64,000 bases of DNA from Lenzites betulinus (lineage: Eukaryota; Basidiomycota; Agaricomycetes; Polyporales; Polyporaceae). The DNA lies in NCBI GenBank assembly GCA_022264855.1, contig JABYQU010000061.1:124001-188000 (forward strand), given 5' to 3'. The notes under the pieces are model-generated. The model was not told the DNA's origin. It made no database searches and saw nothing but the letters and a program-made list of their open reading frames with translations. Of this stretch, positions 1 to 10,342 are shown piece after piece; positions within the stretch are counted from its first letter, which is position 1, and every line of letters begins with the position of its first letter. A program made the translations under genes and the position numbers.

Positions 1-731
1 CCAACGAATAGTTAATGCTAAGATGCAGGTGGACAGCGAATGACGCAACGTTACCTTAGTTTGTTGTTGGAGAGACCGAGAATATGATATGGAGAACACT
101 CGGGTGCCGTTGTCAAGCCTCAGGCTTTATACAACTCTGTGTCTTTCGCCGCCCCCTGGATGTTTGATACCCATGCCTAAGCAATACGCATTAACAGTGT
201 CAGAGGTAAAGGATGCCAAAGTTTCTTAACAAGGATGATGAAGACCTACAAAGGGGAAATGCATCAGCTTGCATTGTTCGGGCCGCTCCGGTGTGCGCGC
301 GACGGTAGTACAGAACCTGCAAAGAGCCTGCAGGTCCGGATCCCAAGCTTAAAGTTGGAACAAAGTCCTTTGCCCGATGATTGGTGGTCACGTGAATGCG
401 GACCTATGCGCCTCGAAGTTTGATGTTAAGGCCTGAGGTTGAAGCTATTGCAACCCATACCAGGATTTCAACGCTCGTCAAAAAGGGTGAGCGTCCCCGA
501 AGTCAGTCTGGAAACTAGATAGATACTGTACTCTGTCACTGGTATATATCAGACAATTACGAGGTGCTACATACATTGTCACCAACACCGTGCGCCGCAC
601 GCGAACTACACAAAACTTCAAACTCCTTGCCGTGCCAGCGCATATTCGCCAAAGATTGCACCAATAGAAAATTGAGCACACCTGCGATCCACGGGAAAGG
701 CGAGAACATTGTGGGATGTGACGCATGCGCG
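1..731. other. left-edge region without a supported gene
   Basis: This stretch lies downstream of the ELMO-family gene, which ends at 732 on the minus strand, so its right part should be that gene's 3' UTR and terminator. The short open frames on both strands show no recognisable domain and no exon chain. Confidence 0.5.
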
Positions 732-3700
732 CTATGCTGCCGCATCGTACGCCAGATCCGAGAAGAAGAATTCGCTGTTCGTGGGCGGCGGGCCCGCCAC
801 GAGGCCGCTTGGGATCTCCACCTTCTCACCGGAGAGATCTACACACGGGCAAGATGGGCATCAGCAACATGGCAAACGCGAACAGGCGAATAGACAGAAC
901 GTACCTAGTAGCTTGATCTTCAGTCCAATCTCTGTGAGCGCCTGCACAAACAGCTCTGTCTCCTGCGATGCGACGTGCCCACCGTCCCGGCGGAGCATGT
1001 TCAGGCCGTCCGTCCAGTCCGCCCAGCGCGCCTGGTCCGGGGCGATCTGGTCCGCGAGGGAGCCGCCGCTGGTGCTGAGCAGCGAGAAGGAGAGGCTGGA
1101 CGCGAGCATCGGCGAGCTCGAGTTGAGCGGGATGTCCGCGTGGTCGCGTTGGACATGCGGGAACGGTGCGCAGGTGCCCGTCGCGACCTCGCTGATCATC
1201 GCGATCTCGATCCGTTCCGGCAAGTCCTCGAGCCCCTTCCGGACAGGGAACTTGACGGCGCTGTCGACGTAGTGAAGGTACTTCGCCCCGGCGTCCTGAA
1301 GATGATAATCAGTGCATGTGCCAGAAGGGTGAGATGGTGAAGCCTACCAGTCGGAGGAAGCGCCAGGGGCGAGTAGGTCGCCGGAGAGTATCTCGGGGCA
1401 CCGTTGTGGCCAGAGGAATGCCGTTCATGAACCACGCACCCTCCAACAAACAGTGGATGCGCTGCAGTCGAACGAACTCGTACGATTCCTTATACAGCTT
1501 CGCGCGTAGGTTGCTGCAAGCAGCAGTCAGCAAACATACACTAATGCGTGGTAAGCGGAAGAGTCATACCGTATAGGGATCTTGCTCATGATGTCGTCCT
1601 CCATCTCAAGCTCCTGCATCTGGCGGTCACGCACAGCTCGGTATTCGCTCTCGAGGAACTCCTGCTCGACCTCATGCCATGGTCGGATATTCTCCCGCTT
1701 GAGCGCTACCTTCACCCTGAGTGCCGTGTACAGCGAAGAGACGCATAACAATCAGTATTGGCACCGCGATCGCATGGAAGCAGTGCAAAATGGGAAGACG
1801 CACTGGCTCCTCGTCAAGGCGACGAGCCGCGGAAAGTCGTCAGTCGAGGCGCCACTCTCGTTCCACATTCGGAGAAAGAAGTGCAATGCAAGCGCATGCA
1901 CCTTGTGGAAGTTCAGAAAGAACGGCTGGAAGGTCGTCGACGTCGAGTCTACATTGGAGTATGAGCATATCCCGCGCGCAACAGGCTGTGTAGTGGCAAT
2001 GGGTTACGTACATCCGGGGGCGTAAATGGACCAATGCTCGGCGAGCAGGTCAGTCACCTCATTGGAGGATTTGCCGATGGGACACCGCCGCTCCTCGGAC
2101 CGGCTGAGCTGTTCTTGTACAACCTGTGGGCAGCCCTGCTCGTGAGGATGTAATCTCTCATAAGGAACTGAGACACGTACGTTTGCCCAGTAGTCAGGAT
2201 CTTTCTCAACGAACTTTCTCTACATGAACGGTGTCAAATGGCGCCTGTCAACTCATCCCCCGCGACATACCAGACAGTCCAATCCCAATACGCCCACCTC
2301 CCTGAACTCGTGCCCAATGTCTTCGGTCTCGAATCCAAGCTTACGCCATTTAATAGGTGTGATAGCATCCTCCCGGTCTTCCTGCAGCCTGCTCCGCTCC
2401 CAGATAAATTGCAGCGCCACATTGTGCATGGGCTCGAAGTCCGGTTCGACGAGCGTCGTCTTCTTCCGGAAGGTGGCGCGCACCACGTTTGCTTGGAAGT
2501 CCAGTATGCACGAGGTGAGGTCCTCGATCGTATGCGAAGACATCAGTCGCTACAGTAACGAAGGTGAGCTACTTGCTATGCGTTATGGGAGCAAGGCGGA
2601 CGACATACGATGACGGCCTTCCTGACATTCAACTGTTCAAGCTCATCGATAAACTCGTCCCATCGTGGGTCGCTGGCATGGGCCAAGAGCGAGTTGATCA
2701 ACATCATACTGTGTGGAGGTCAGCATTAACCCGTTGTATTGTACTCCATTACGAACCTATAGAGCGCCATTGTCGTATCTGCGCTGCCCAATCGATTGAC
2801 GACTGTCTCTAGTAGACGTTTATCTTTGCGCATTTGCTCATACACGACGTCGAATCCAAAACGGTATACTGAGCCTGGTGGCGGCGAGGGCGGACCTCTG
2901 CTTGTACTGGGGATGTTGATGCCGGCCGCACTGCTGGGATCTGCCTCGACTAATCTCTTGAGGATGGCGGTGGCGGGGCGACAGACGTTGATGAGCGAGC
3001 TCTCGGATAGGATTTGTACGACCTGCAGGATGAAGGCGTTGTCGAGATCCGACCAGCCGTAGTCCAGCTCCATGAGATTCTGCATTGCGGTCAACGCATA
3101 CTGGAGCACTCCATCAGTCCCATTAGTTCACGGGTTAAAACAACCTGAGTCACTGACAGCGAGAGTGTTTCCATGCGCACTGTTGATAACTTCTGTTAGC
3201 TCTCGGAAGCCATCTCGTTGCAGGAATTCATTGGCGAATTGTTCCTCCTAGCGACCAAATTCAAAATTGAGAGGTATGTGACATGATGTTTCGCGATACT
3301 TACTCGGATTAATTTACGCAACGACGTCAAAGCAAGCCCAAGTCGCCCGTCTCTTAGGCTGAGCTTTTCGACGATCTCTGCAGCTTCGATAGCGGGGGCA
3401 TTCACAAGCCTGTGTGACATTCATGGTGAGTATTTGTTGGATCGGACCATTCACTTTGATTGGGGAACGAGAGCAGAGCCTGCTTGGCAGACAACGGGGG
3501 TTCAGGGGAATACTCACTTGAGGTTGACCTTTCCCTTGATCTTCTTCCTCAGATTGTCGTTCGTCACCAGCTCGTCGTTCTCGTCTCGCAACGCGTACAT
3601 CGCAGGAGGGTCTTTGAGCTTTAGACTGATACATAGCTGACGTATTACGTCGTCTACAGACAGACTCGGCTCAATTCGCGTTCGGACAGTGAGGCCCTCC

Positions 3701-3840
3701 TTGGTGGTGACATTGTTGGTTGGAACCAGTCCGCCCTTGGGGGGTACAGATGGTACGGACTTGCCATTAGTCTGGGTGTTAGCAAGTGTAGGAGTGGTAG
3801 GTCTTCGTGAGCCACCGTCTTCTGAGGTGTTGGAGGACAT
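732..3840 (-). CDS. ELMO/CED-12 family protein (multi-exon)
   Basis: ELMO proteins partner DOCK-family exchange factors to activate Rac-type GTPases at the plasma membrane and cortex. About 13 short exons can be chained on the minus strand, giving roughly 800 residues by rough splicing (human ELMO1 is about 730). In order they show: a Ser/Thr-rich N-terminus starting at the ATG at 3838-3840; a helical repeat region in which splicing over an intron near 3100-3150 restores a GNTLAYALTAMQNLMELD-like segment; the ELMO core, including IKWRKLGFETED and VGVLGLDCL (2250-2550); a conserved RPWHEVEQEFLESEYRAVRD helix (about 1640-1700); and a C-terminal PH-like domain with WADWTDGLNML and LTEIGLKIKLL (900-1300). 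A last exon (about 840-732) ends in a proline-containing tail. Exon edges were set by eye. Family assignment is secure; function in this fungus is inferred. Confidence 0.88.
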
Positions 3841-5203
3841 GTGTGGGTATAGCTAGGACGCTCGGGCTCTGGAGGACATGGGTTATAAGCTTTCTTGCGA
3901 CGTGTTTCGGGGAGGTAATCAAAGGCAAAAGATGGAGAACACCAAAAAATTTCCACATGCAGAGCGTGGACAGCGAAGCCGCTGATGCAACGTAGATGTC
4001 TGCCTCGACCAGTACCCGCCCGGCAGTATCCGCCATCCTTTGCGAGACGGGCCCAAATGCTCGAATCGCATCGGTTGTCCGGATCCGTCCCACCGTGAGC
4101 ACAGTCATATGATATGCCTACTCACCAAGTCACCAATAAGTCGACTGTTCCCAGAGGGGAGTAGCTTGGGGTTAGCGGACCTACAGCCGTAAGCGGATCA
4201 GCGTCTATATGCGAGGACAGCAAACTAAATCACAGATCATGCATGCAAAACTAGAATCCATAGAACCCGTAGACACTCAGTCCGATGTGCAAATTCGGCG
4301 TGATCCCAACCTAGAAACGGGACACAGACTCAAGGGAACGTATGCTCACCTGAAGCTAAGATGTACCAGAGCGTATAACTTATGCCGAGCAAGCAAGAGG
4401 CACGGTCAGTAGATGAGACGGCGTACACGCGCAGGGAGAGCAATAACAAGAGCGGTGGGTATGAGAGAAGCAATAAGGATAGACAGCAGTATATATGCGA
4501 TACGCGTCCAGCGTGGATGGGACTGAGGCGCTGCAGACCAGTGTATAAATTTCCAGTGGAGGTCCAGGACTCGGACAAGACGCGGCGTCGAATATTATTC
4601 GCGGCAGATGAGGGAAGAGGTCGCCAGAAAGGAGGGTGTTCGCTGAGGCCGACGACCACGACGGCGATGATGGCGGGGAGGGAGAGGGATGGGGAGGGCG
4701 AGGGCCAGTCTGCGGTCAACGTATGCGATACGCGACATGGGCGCCTATGGCATCGCTCGCCTAGATCATCGCATCTCCCAACGTTAACGTTCATCCACGC
4801 CACAACGCCTCTGCAACCTCGCACTCAGCACTGACATTTCCAGTGTACTTGCGACCACCACACACACAAGCAGCTACGGCCGATTCTTCACCTCTCAAAC
4901 TGGGCCCTCGTAGAGACCTTTAGGTCGCCCCGAGCTTGGTAGATGGTGGCTTGGTGTTGATTCTGGCAAGGATGTTCATGAATAATACATCTTATCAACG
5001 CCGACATGTGGATTATTCTCTCCCGAGGGCTATACGGAGGTGCGTAGATTGCCAACTGGTCCGGTACGCATGCGTTCTGCCGAACAGCAAGAGGTGGCGG
5101 ACAGCGGTCAGCAAGGTCAGCCACTACCGTTCGCCACCCTCGCAGCTTGTAAGTACCCAGAGGATTCTCTCCGGATTCTCCAGGATCTCTCCATTCTCCG
5201 ACA
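3841..5203. promoter_or_regulatory. divergent intergenic region, ELMO gene / Ser-Pro-rich gene
   Basis: About 1.36 kb separates the start codons of two divergent genes, so it should hold both promoters and both 5' leaders. Open frames at 3779-4108 (-), 4330-4824 (-) and 4382-4834 (+) show no domain. I see no TATA box or operator that I would defend, and no RNA gene. Confidence 0.45.
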
Positions 5204-7577
5204 ATGACCCCCACGCAAGCCTCTGCAACCATGCTCTCTGCCGGATCGAACGCGACCTTGGATCTGCTCGATATTCTCTCGTCTTGTCCTAGCGAGAGTC
5301 TTCTGTTCACCTGCCTTGACTCCCTTCCTTCTGCTGAAAGCTCACACTCTTTTGACAACGCCCCTCCTTTCCCTCTCTCCGCAAAGCCTCTTATCTTCAT
5401 CAACGATTTCGAGGCCTCTTTGCTACCTTCCTCCGTAACCTCATCCGTGTCTTCTTCCTATGCAACTCCCCTCATCACGACCCCCACGGGTCCCCGCCTC
5501 AAAGTGATGATGATGGAAAATCTGTCGGTCAAGACTTGGGCTGTACGTCCTCTCTAGCTGGTCGTCTCATCTTTTCGGATCTGATTAATAGCATCCACAG
5601 CGATCATTACTATCTCGCTCAGGAACCACTCGCGGGTTTGAGGAGGATGCAGCTAGCCCAGATGACCTTAATCTGGCTTCCTGGATACCCGAGGGCTCTC
5701 TGTTTGCGCCAGAGAGATTCTCTGCCTTATTCCGTCGAAGGCTCAGTAGCGCGGCTGATGAGCCCGTTGCGCCGCTCGACAACCGGGACTCTGCCTCTAA
5801 CCTGGCCCTTTTGGATCTAAGTGTCTCTCCGATGTCTAGCATGTCCTCGCTCCCGGAGGCTACTTCCGACGGCTATGTCAAAGAAACTCTCGCTGCTCCG
5901 CAAACGGTGCCAACCATCATGGTTTCCAACTCAACTGCTTCCCTTTCGCTCTCCCTGGAGTCGTCTCACAGCCTCCACACTGAGCTTCCACTAGCGGTTC
6001 GTCGGGGAAAGAAGCCACCTCCCGCCCTGTCTCTTGGTGGACGGCCAACGGGTCAGCCTCGTGGATCATCGAAGGATCTGTATCCTGACATCCCAACTCC
6101 CTTCTTGGGGTCGCCGACAACCTCCACGCCTATCACTGAACACCCCATGCAAACATCGAAGTTCGATATGGGACTATCTGCCATGTGCACGGACCTACGG
6201 TCACGTCTTCCTTCGCCGCCGCCTTTCAGCCCCACGGAACCAGTGCGTCCTACTCGCGGGGCCCTTGATGATCTACCCTCGCAAGACTCTGTAGCTTCAA
6301 GTCTGGACGACGACGAATGGGCGTTCGCAAAGGAGCTCGTCGCCGAGTGGCATGACCCTAAGCAACCTCGAAAGGAGGCGACTTCACCTTTGTCTCCGGC
6401 AGGATGCCTGGCTTATACCTCGGATGCTATGTCGCCTATCGCCGACCCAGAGTTTGACACCCGCTTGCCATCACTCGACTCCTCCAGCGACAGCAGCTTC
6501 GGCGACGACCCCATACAAACTCCGGTGAACGTGAAGGCAATGCGGCGCAAGACCGTGATCATCCAAGCACCCGACTCCGACATTCGGCAGAGGGCGGATA
6601 TGACGGAGGTCCTTTCTATCACGGACATCGGAATCGACGTCCTTCACCACCCGGTGCCCTTCGAGACCCCATCTTGCGGCTCGCCACCAACCTCCGTGTG
6701 TGACCTTTCTCTTCCGACGCCTCCTGGATCACGACCACAGAGCACGGCAAGTATGAGGCCCGTCCGGGGTATCCTGAAAGGGAAGAAGAGCGTCCGCTTC
6801 TCCACCGTTGACATGTTCCACGAATACAACTCCAGCGTCGACGGTGGTGCGCCCGCGCCACAATGCTCTGCCCCAACCGGCCCGCCCGAACAAGAATACG
6901 ACCATCCCGCACGCCGCGTCGTCTCCACCCACAACGCGGTGTACAAGAACTCTCCCCTCCGCGAATCGTACGCTCCCATACTACCCGCTGCCGCCGAAGG
7001 CCCAGGGCCGCGCGCTCGCGCCCACAGCCTCGCACCACGGCAGCCTCACTACCCGACGCCCCTATACGCCGGCCCTACGATGGCGAAGCACCCCGCGGTC
7101 CGCGCCCTCGCGCGCGCTCCGTCTCTCTCGAGCCCGAAGACTCCATGCCCCGTCCGCTCTGTGGGCTCAGGCGCCGGCGGCGCGGTGGTAGGCGCGCCTT
7201 CCCTGCGCAGTCCCTCGCCCTCGTCTACGCCGGAGCAGCGGCGCGCGCCGCTGCGCTCGATCAACGCCCGTCAGACGATGTCCGTACAGCACAAGTCGGA
7301 CGACGTGTCCCCCGCGAAGCCCACGCGGACAAGCATGCTTCCGGGCCCTGGCGCCGCAGACAAGAAGCCCTCGATGGCGGCGGGCGCGCGCAGCGTGTTC
7401 AGGGCCACGTCGATCCCGGCGGGCGCGGCGAGGCACGAGCGCGACGAGAACGCGGTGCGCAGGCGATCGCAAGCTGCGCGCAAGGAGGCTTCGGCTTCGT
7501 GCGGTGCACCCGCATCTGCGGGCAAGAGCCGGATGTCCGCGCCGCTGAGGAGCATTTTCACGAAGCTTCGGACTTAG
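5204..7577 (+). CDS. Ser/Pro-rich, probably disordered protein of unknown function
   Basis: I do not recognise this protein. Two exons join in phase: 5204-5542, a 58-bp intron (5543-5600, GTACGT to CACAG), then 5601-7577. The product is about 771 residues. It is rich in Ser, Pro, Thr and Ala, has no predicted membrane segment or catalytic motif, and becomes strongly basic and Ala/Arg-rich near the C-terminus. Acidic patches such as SLDDDEW lie near residue 235. The one recognisable short motif is GILKGKKSVRF (about residues 503-513). It contains K-S-V-R-F, which fits the RVxF consensus for docking protein phosphatase 1. The start at 5204 is the first ATG of exon 1; none lies further upstream in frame. 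A retrotransposon begins 50 bp after the stop codon and has probably replaced its 3' UTR or terminator. A scaffold or regulator is a guess. Confidence 0.72.
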
Positions 7578-7622
7578 TGTGTGTGGGGGGCTGTGACATT
7601 TTTTTGTTCTTGGCATAATTGG

Positions 7623-7627
7623 CCATG
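7623..7627. repeat. target-site duplication, left copy (CCATG)
   Basis: CCATG directly precedes the 5' LTR and recurs immediately after the 3' LTR at 14635-14639. A 5-bp duplication is typical of Ty3/Gypsy integrases and fixes both element boundaries. Confidence 0.9.
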
Positions 7628-7903
7628 TGTTATTACGAGCATTCGCGGCGTCTAATGGTCGCGATCATATCTCTTAGATTATCTCGTAGATAACACACAA
7701 CGCCAACCCACTCTCCTGTGGTCCTCATGTATCTACACGCCCCGCGCACGCTGTGATGTAGTAGACTACGGGTGAACCATCCGACACCCGCTCTCGTGCA
7801 ATATATAAACCATAGTCGAAGCGAGGGAATCCTCAGCTTCGACTTGGTATCCACTCTCCGCTCGTTTGATCGCTTCGGCGTTTATCTGGGTGTTGTCGTA
7901 TCA
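7628..7903 (+). repeat. 5' LTR of the chromovirus
   Basis: 276 bp, TG...CA. It matches the 3' LTR base for base apart from a TTA insertion near its left end (TGTTATTACG against TGTTACG). It contains a TATA box at 7802-7809 and a putative transcript start at 7835. A 9-bp inverted repeat (7814-7822 with 7836-7844) flanks the start site. A 73-codon reading frame on the minus strand lies inside the LTR and is not considered a gene. Confidence 0.95.
7802..7845 (+). promoter_or_regulatory. LTR core promoter: TATA box and predicted transcript start
   Basis: TATATAAA at 7802-7809 is followed 33 bp later by AGCTTCGACTT (7835-7845). These 11 bases are the exact reverse complement of the site just past the LTR. 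In Tf1-like elements the first 11 transcript bases serve as the primer. The start at 7835 is inferred from this complementarity and from the TATA spacing. Confidence 0.65.
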
Positions 7904-7904
7904 T

Positions 7905-7915
7905 AAGTCGAAGCT
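7905..7915 (+). other. self-primer binding site (Tf1-like)
   Basis: AAGTCGAAGCT lies one base past the end of the 5' LTR, where a tRNA primer-binding site would normally be. It pairs perfectly over 11 nt with the predicted 5' end of the element's own RNA (7835-7845). Pairing stops at exactly 11 nt in both directions. This is the arrangement established for self-primed elements of the Tf1 type, in which the RNA folds back and is cleaved to prime reverse transcription. I did not test tRNA 3' ends systematically as an alternative. Confidence 0.75.
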
Positions 7916-8397
7916 CACACCCGGACCGCAGGGTTAAGCGGAACTCCTGGACCGCAAGGACAAGTGGATACTACACGCCATACGCCGCACTTACTCACTA
8001 CATACTCGTACTACCGCCAAGACGGGCGCATAGACACACGGCCGCCCTTCACATCGCGAACTCTTGGGTGGTACCAGTAAGCCCCGGCTTACATCCGGGC
8101 GGGGCCATTTCACACCTTCCGTTCATACCTCACCACGGGTCCCTGACGGCGGAGCAACAATTGCGCGACGTGAACAGGAGGTCCCCCGAGATTGTAGATA
8201 AGGACAGGTACTGATTGATTTGCCGAGGGTGCTGAGACCTTGGGAATCACGGGAGCACAGCGGACCGGCGTCCGGAACAAGCACTTTGAAGATCGAGCAG
8301 ACGCGCAGTGATACGGAGGTACGGCTTACGGCTGCGCGGAAACTCGATTGGAGATTTCGAAGAAGCGACGCACCACGACCGAAGAGCCGAGACGGAG

Positions 8398-10342
8398 ATG
8401 GAGCAGAACGGAGATCAGGCACAGCAGCCCGCGCCGGTGGCGCCGCCGCCCATGAACGTAATCGGCTTCAGCGAGGCCCAGTTCACTCAGCTGCTCGCAG
8501 CAGTCAATGCACCGCGAGCGCGTTCACACCACGCGCGGCTTCGGGAACCCGATCTATTCACCGGCGACCGCAGCACGTATCGCACATTCAAACTCCAGGC
8601 CCAGCGATACACAGCCGCAAATCACATGGCAGATGAAGATGAAAAGATCCTCGCGGTGATGTCATGCATCAGAGGGCCGTTGATCGACGGCTGGGTGAAT
8701 AGCTACACGGAGCAACACTTCGCGGAAGAGGAGTGGGACGTCTCGCTGGAAGAGTTCTGGGCACACCTCGATCAGGCATTCGTCGATCCGAACGAAGCGC
8801 AGAACGCGCTCAACCGAATCGGTCGACTCAGGCAGGGCGACCGACCGATTCAAGAATACATTGTGGAATTCGAACAACTCGCGCGCACCGCAGGCTACGA
8901 CCTCACTAACCCGCATGTCGGGGTCTGGTTCAAGCAGGGGATTCTCCCCGATACGGCATCAAAGGCGCACGCGCACGTTCCGCTACCCACAACGTACAGC
9001 GAATGGAAGAAACTCGCGACCCAGTTGGACGCGAACCGGCTACAGGAGCGCGCCCTGCACGCGGACGCTGATACGCTCCACAGGCGTTCCAGGCCAGAAA
9101 CCCGCCTTTTCCTCCTTTGTGCGCGCACGCCAACCACAGCGCGCGCAGAGCCCACCGCACACCTCGGTACCCCCTACGTTGCGCGCGCAGGGCGCGCAGC
9201 CCATCGCGCGCAAGGTGAAGATGCGCGCGGGACACCTCACCACAGCGCGCGCGAGGCCTGTCGCTATCCCGAGCCCTCTGCCCTAGCTGCTCGCGCGCGC
9301 GGGTCCGCTGGGCGCATCAGTGGCGCGCGCACGAGGCGCGCGAAGAGTCGGATCGCGCGCGGCGAGTGCGCCCGGCGCGCGAGGCATCCTGGGCCCGGTT
9401 TCCGCTTATCTCCCGTATGGTAGCACGTGTTTTGGATTCCGCCTGCGGGCATTCTTGTACATAGTCATTTCGGGGCATTCGAACCCCCCAGACAATCCAC
9501 CCCTCACTCTCTCAACTGCTGGGAACGTGTCCCTCGCGCTTCTCAACGTGCAACAGCTTCCCCTTCAAGGCAGGACGACTGGAGACCTCTCCGCTGTGAC
9601 AGCGTACCGTCAGTTGCGTATATTGTGTCTATTCCGTTCCTCCTGCGTTTTACTGCGTGCGTACTGCGTTGCGAAGCCCCGCGGCTGACTGCGAGCGTTG
9701 CGTTATTCCTGCGCGCGTTGCGTTACTGAGTTTACCTCCGCGCGCGCCCCTTCTACAGCGCGAGTCCGCGCGCGCTCCCACCCGGTGTGCGAGAGACCTC
9801 CCTCCTGCTCGCGCGCGAACAGTATACGGACCGGCCTACCAGCGAACCCAGGGAGCTCGAGACCTTACTCCCCTTCATCACACACCTAGACGTCCTCTAC
9901 CCCTCGGCTATCGGCCGTCAGAGCACCTCTTACCGTATCAACGCGCGCGCGCGGCGAACGATGGGCGCAACCCCGCGCGACTCGCGAGCACGTGCCGCTG
10001 CGCGCGCAGGAACAGGCAGCCGCACGCCATGACGGTACGGGAGTCGTGTACGGAGGCCGAGGGCAGCCCATGGACTTAGACGCGGCACGCGATCGACCGC
10101 GCGGAGCACAACCGAATGGCGCGGAACCCCTCTGCTATACCTGCGGAAGAGGGCAGTACGACGGCCAAGACTGCACTCGTCGGTGGCACAGACGGCGCGC
10201 GGCCCAGCCACAACAGAATGCACCCGCGGCAGCGCGTCTGAGGGCGTGGGAGACGGCGGAGTTCCGAGAGGAGGTTAGGCGATGGGCAGCGGAAGACCCG
10301 AACGGGTTTCGGGAAGAGGGTTTTGGAGGCGGTCCGCCGTAG
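8398..10342 (+). pseudogene. gag of the chromovirus, broken
   Basis: Gag packages the element RNA in virus-like particles. The N-terminal part from the ATG at 8398 reads as a typical retrotransposon capsid, with FTGDRSTYRTFKLQAQRY, VMSCIRGPLIDGW and GRLRQGDRPIQEYIVEFEQL. Near 9075-9090 the sensible frame shifts by one. The next frame is interrupted by stops at 9284, 9686 and 9887 and runs through Arg/Ala-rich sequence with long alternating CG tracts, so its homology to gag is uncertain. The last segment (9992-10342) holds a zinc knuckle, CYTCGRGQYDGQDC, in which Tyr stands where the CCHC histidine should be. The frame ends at 10342, overlapping pol. An upstream in-frame ATG at 8308 is possible. 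Confidence 0.8.
10318..10324 (+). promoter_or_regulatory. candidate -1 ribosomal frameshift heptamer (gag to pol)
   Basis: GGGTTTT reads G-GGT-TTT in the gag frame, which is the X-XXY-YYZ form of a slippery site. A -1 slip here leads directly into the open pol frame, 18 nt before the gag stop at 10340-10342. Gag-pol fusion by frameshifting is usual in many Ty3/Gypsy elements; use of this site is inferred. Confidence 0.5.

Noticed and set aside
7633..7854. 73-codon minus-strand ORF present in both LTRs
   Set aside because: It is repeated only because the LTR is; it has no domain and overlaps promoter signals.
9287..9990. Solo LTR inserted in gag
   Set aside because: I looked for TG...CA ends with a 5-bp duplication and found none.
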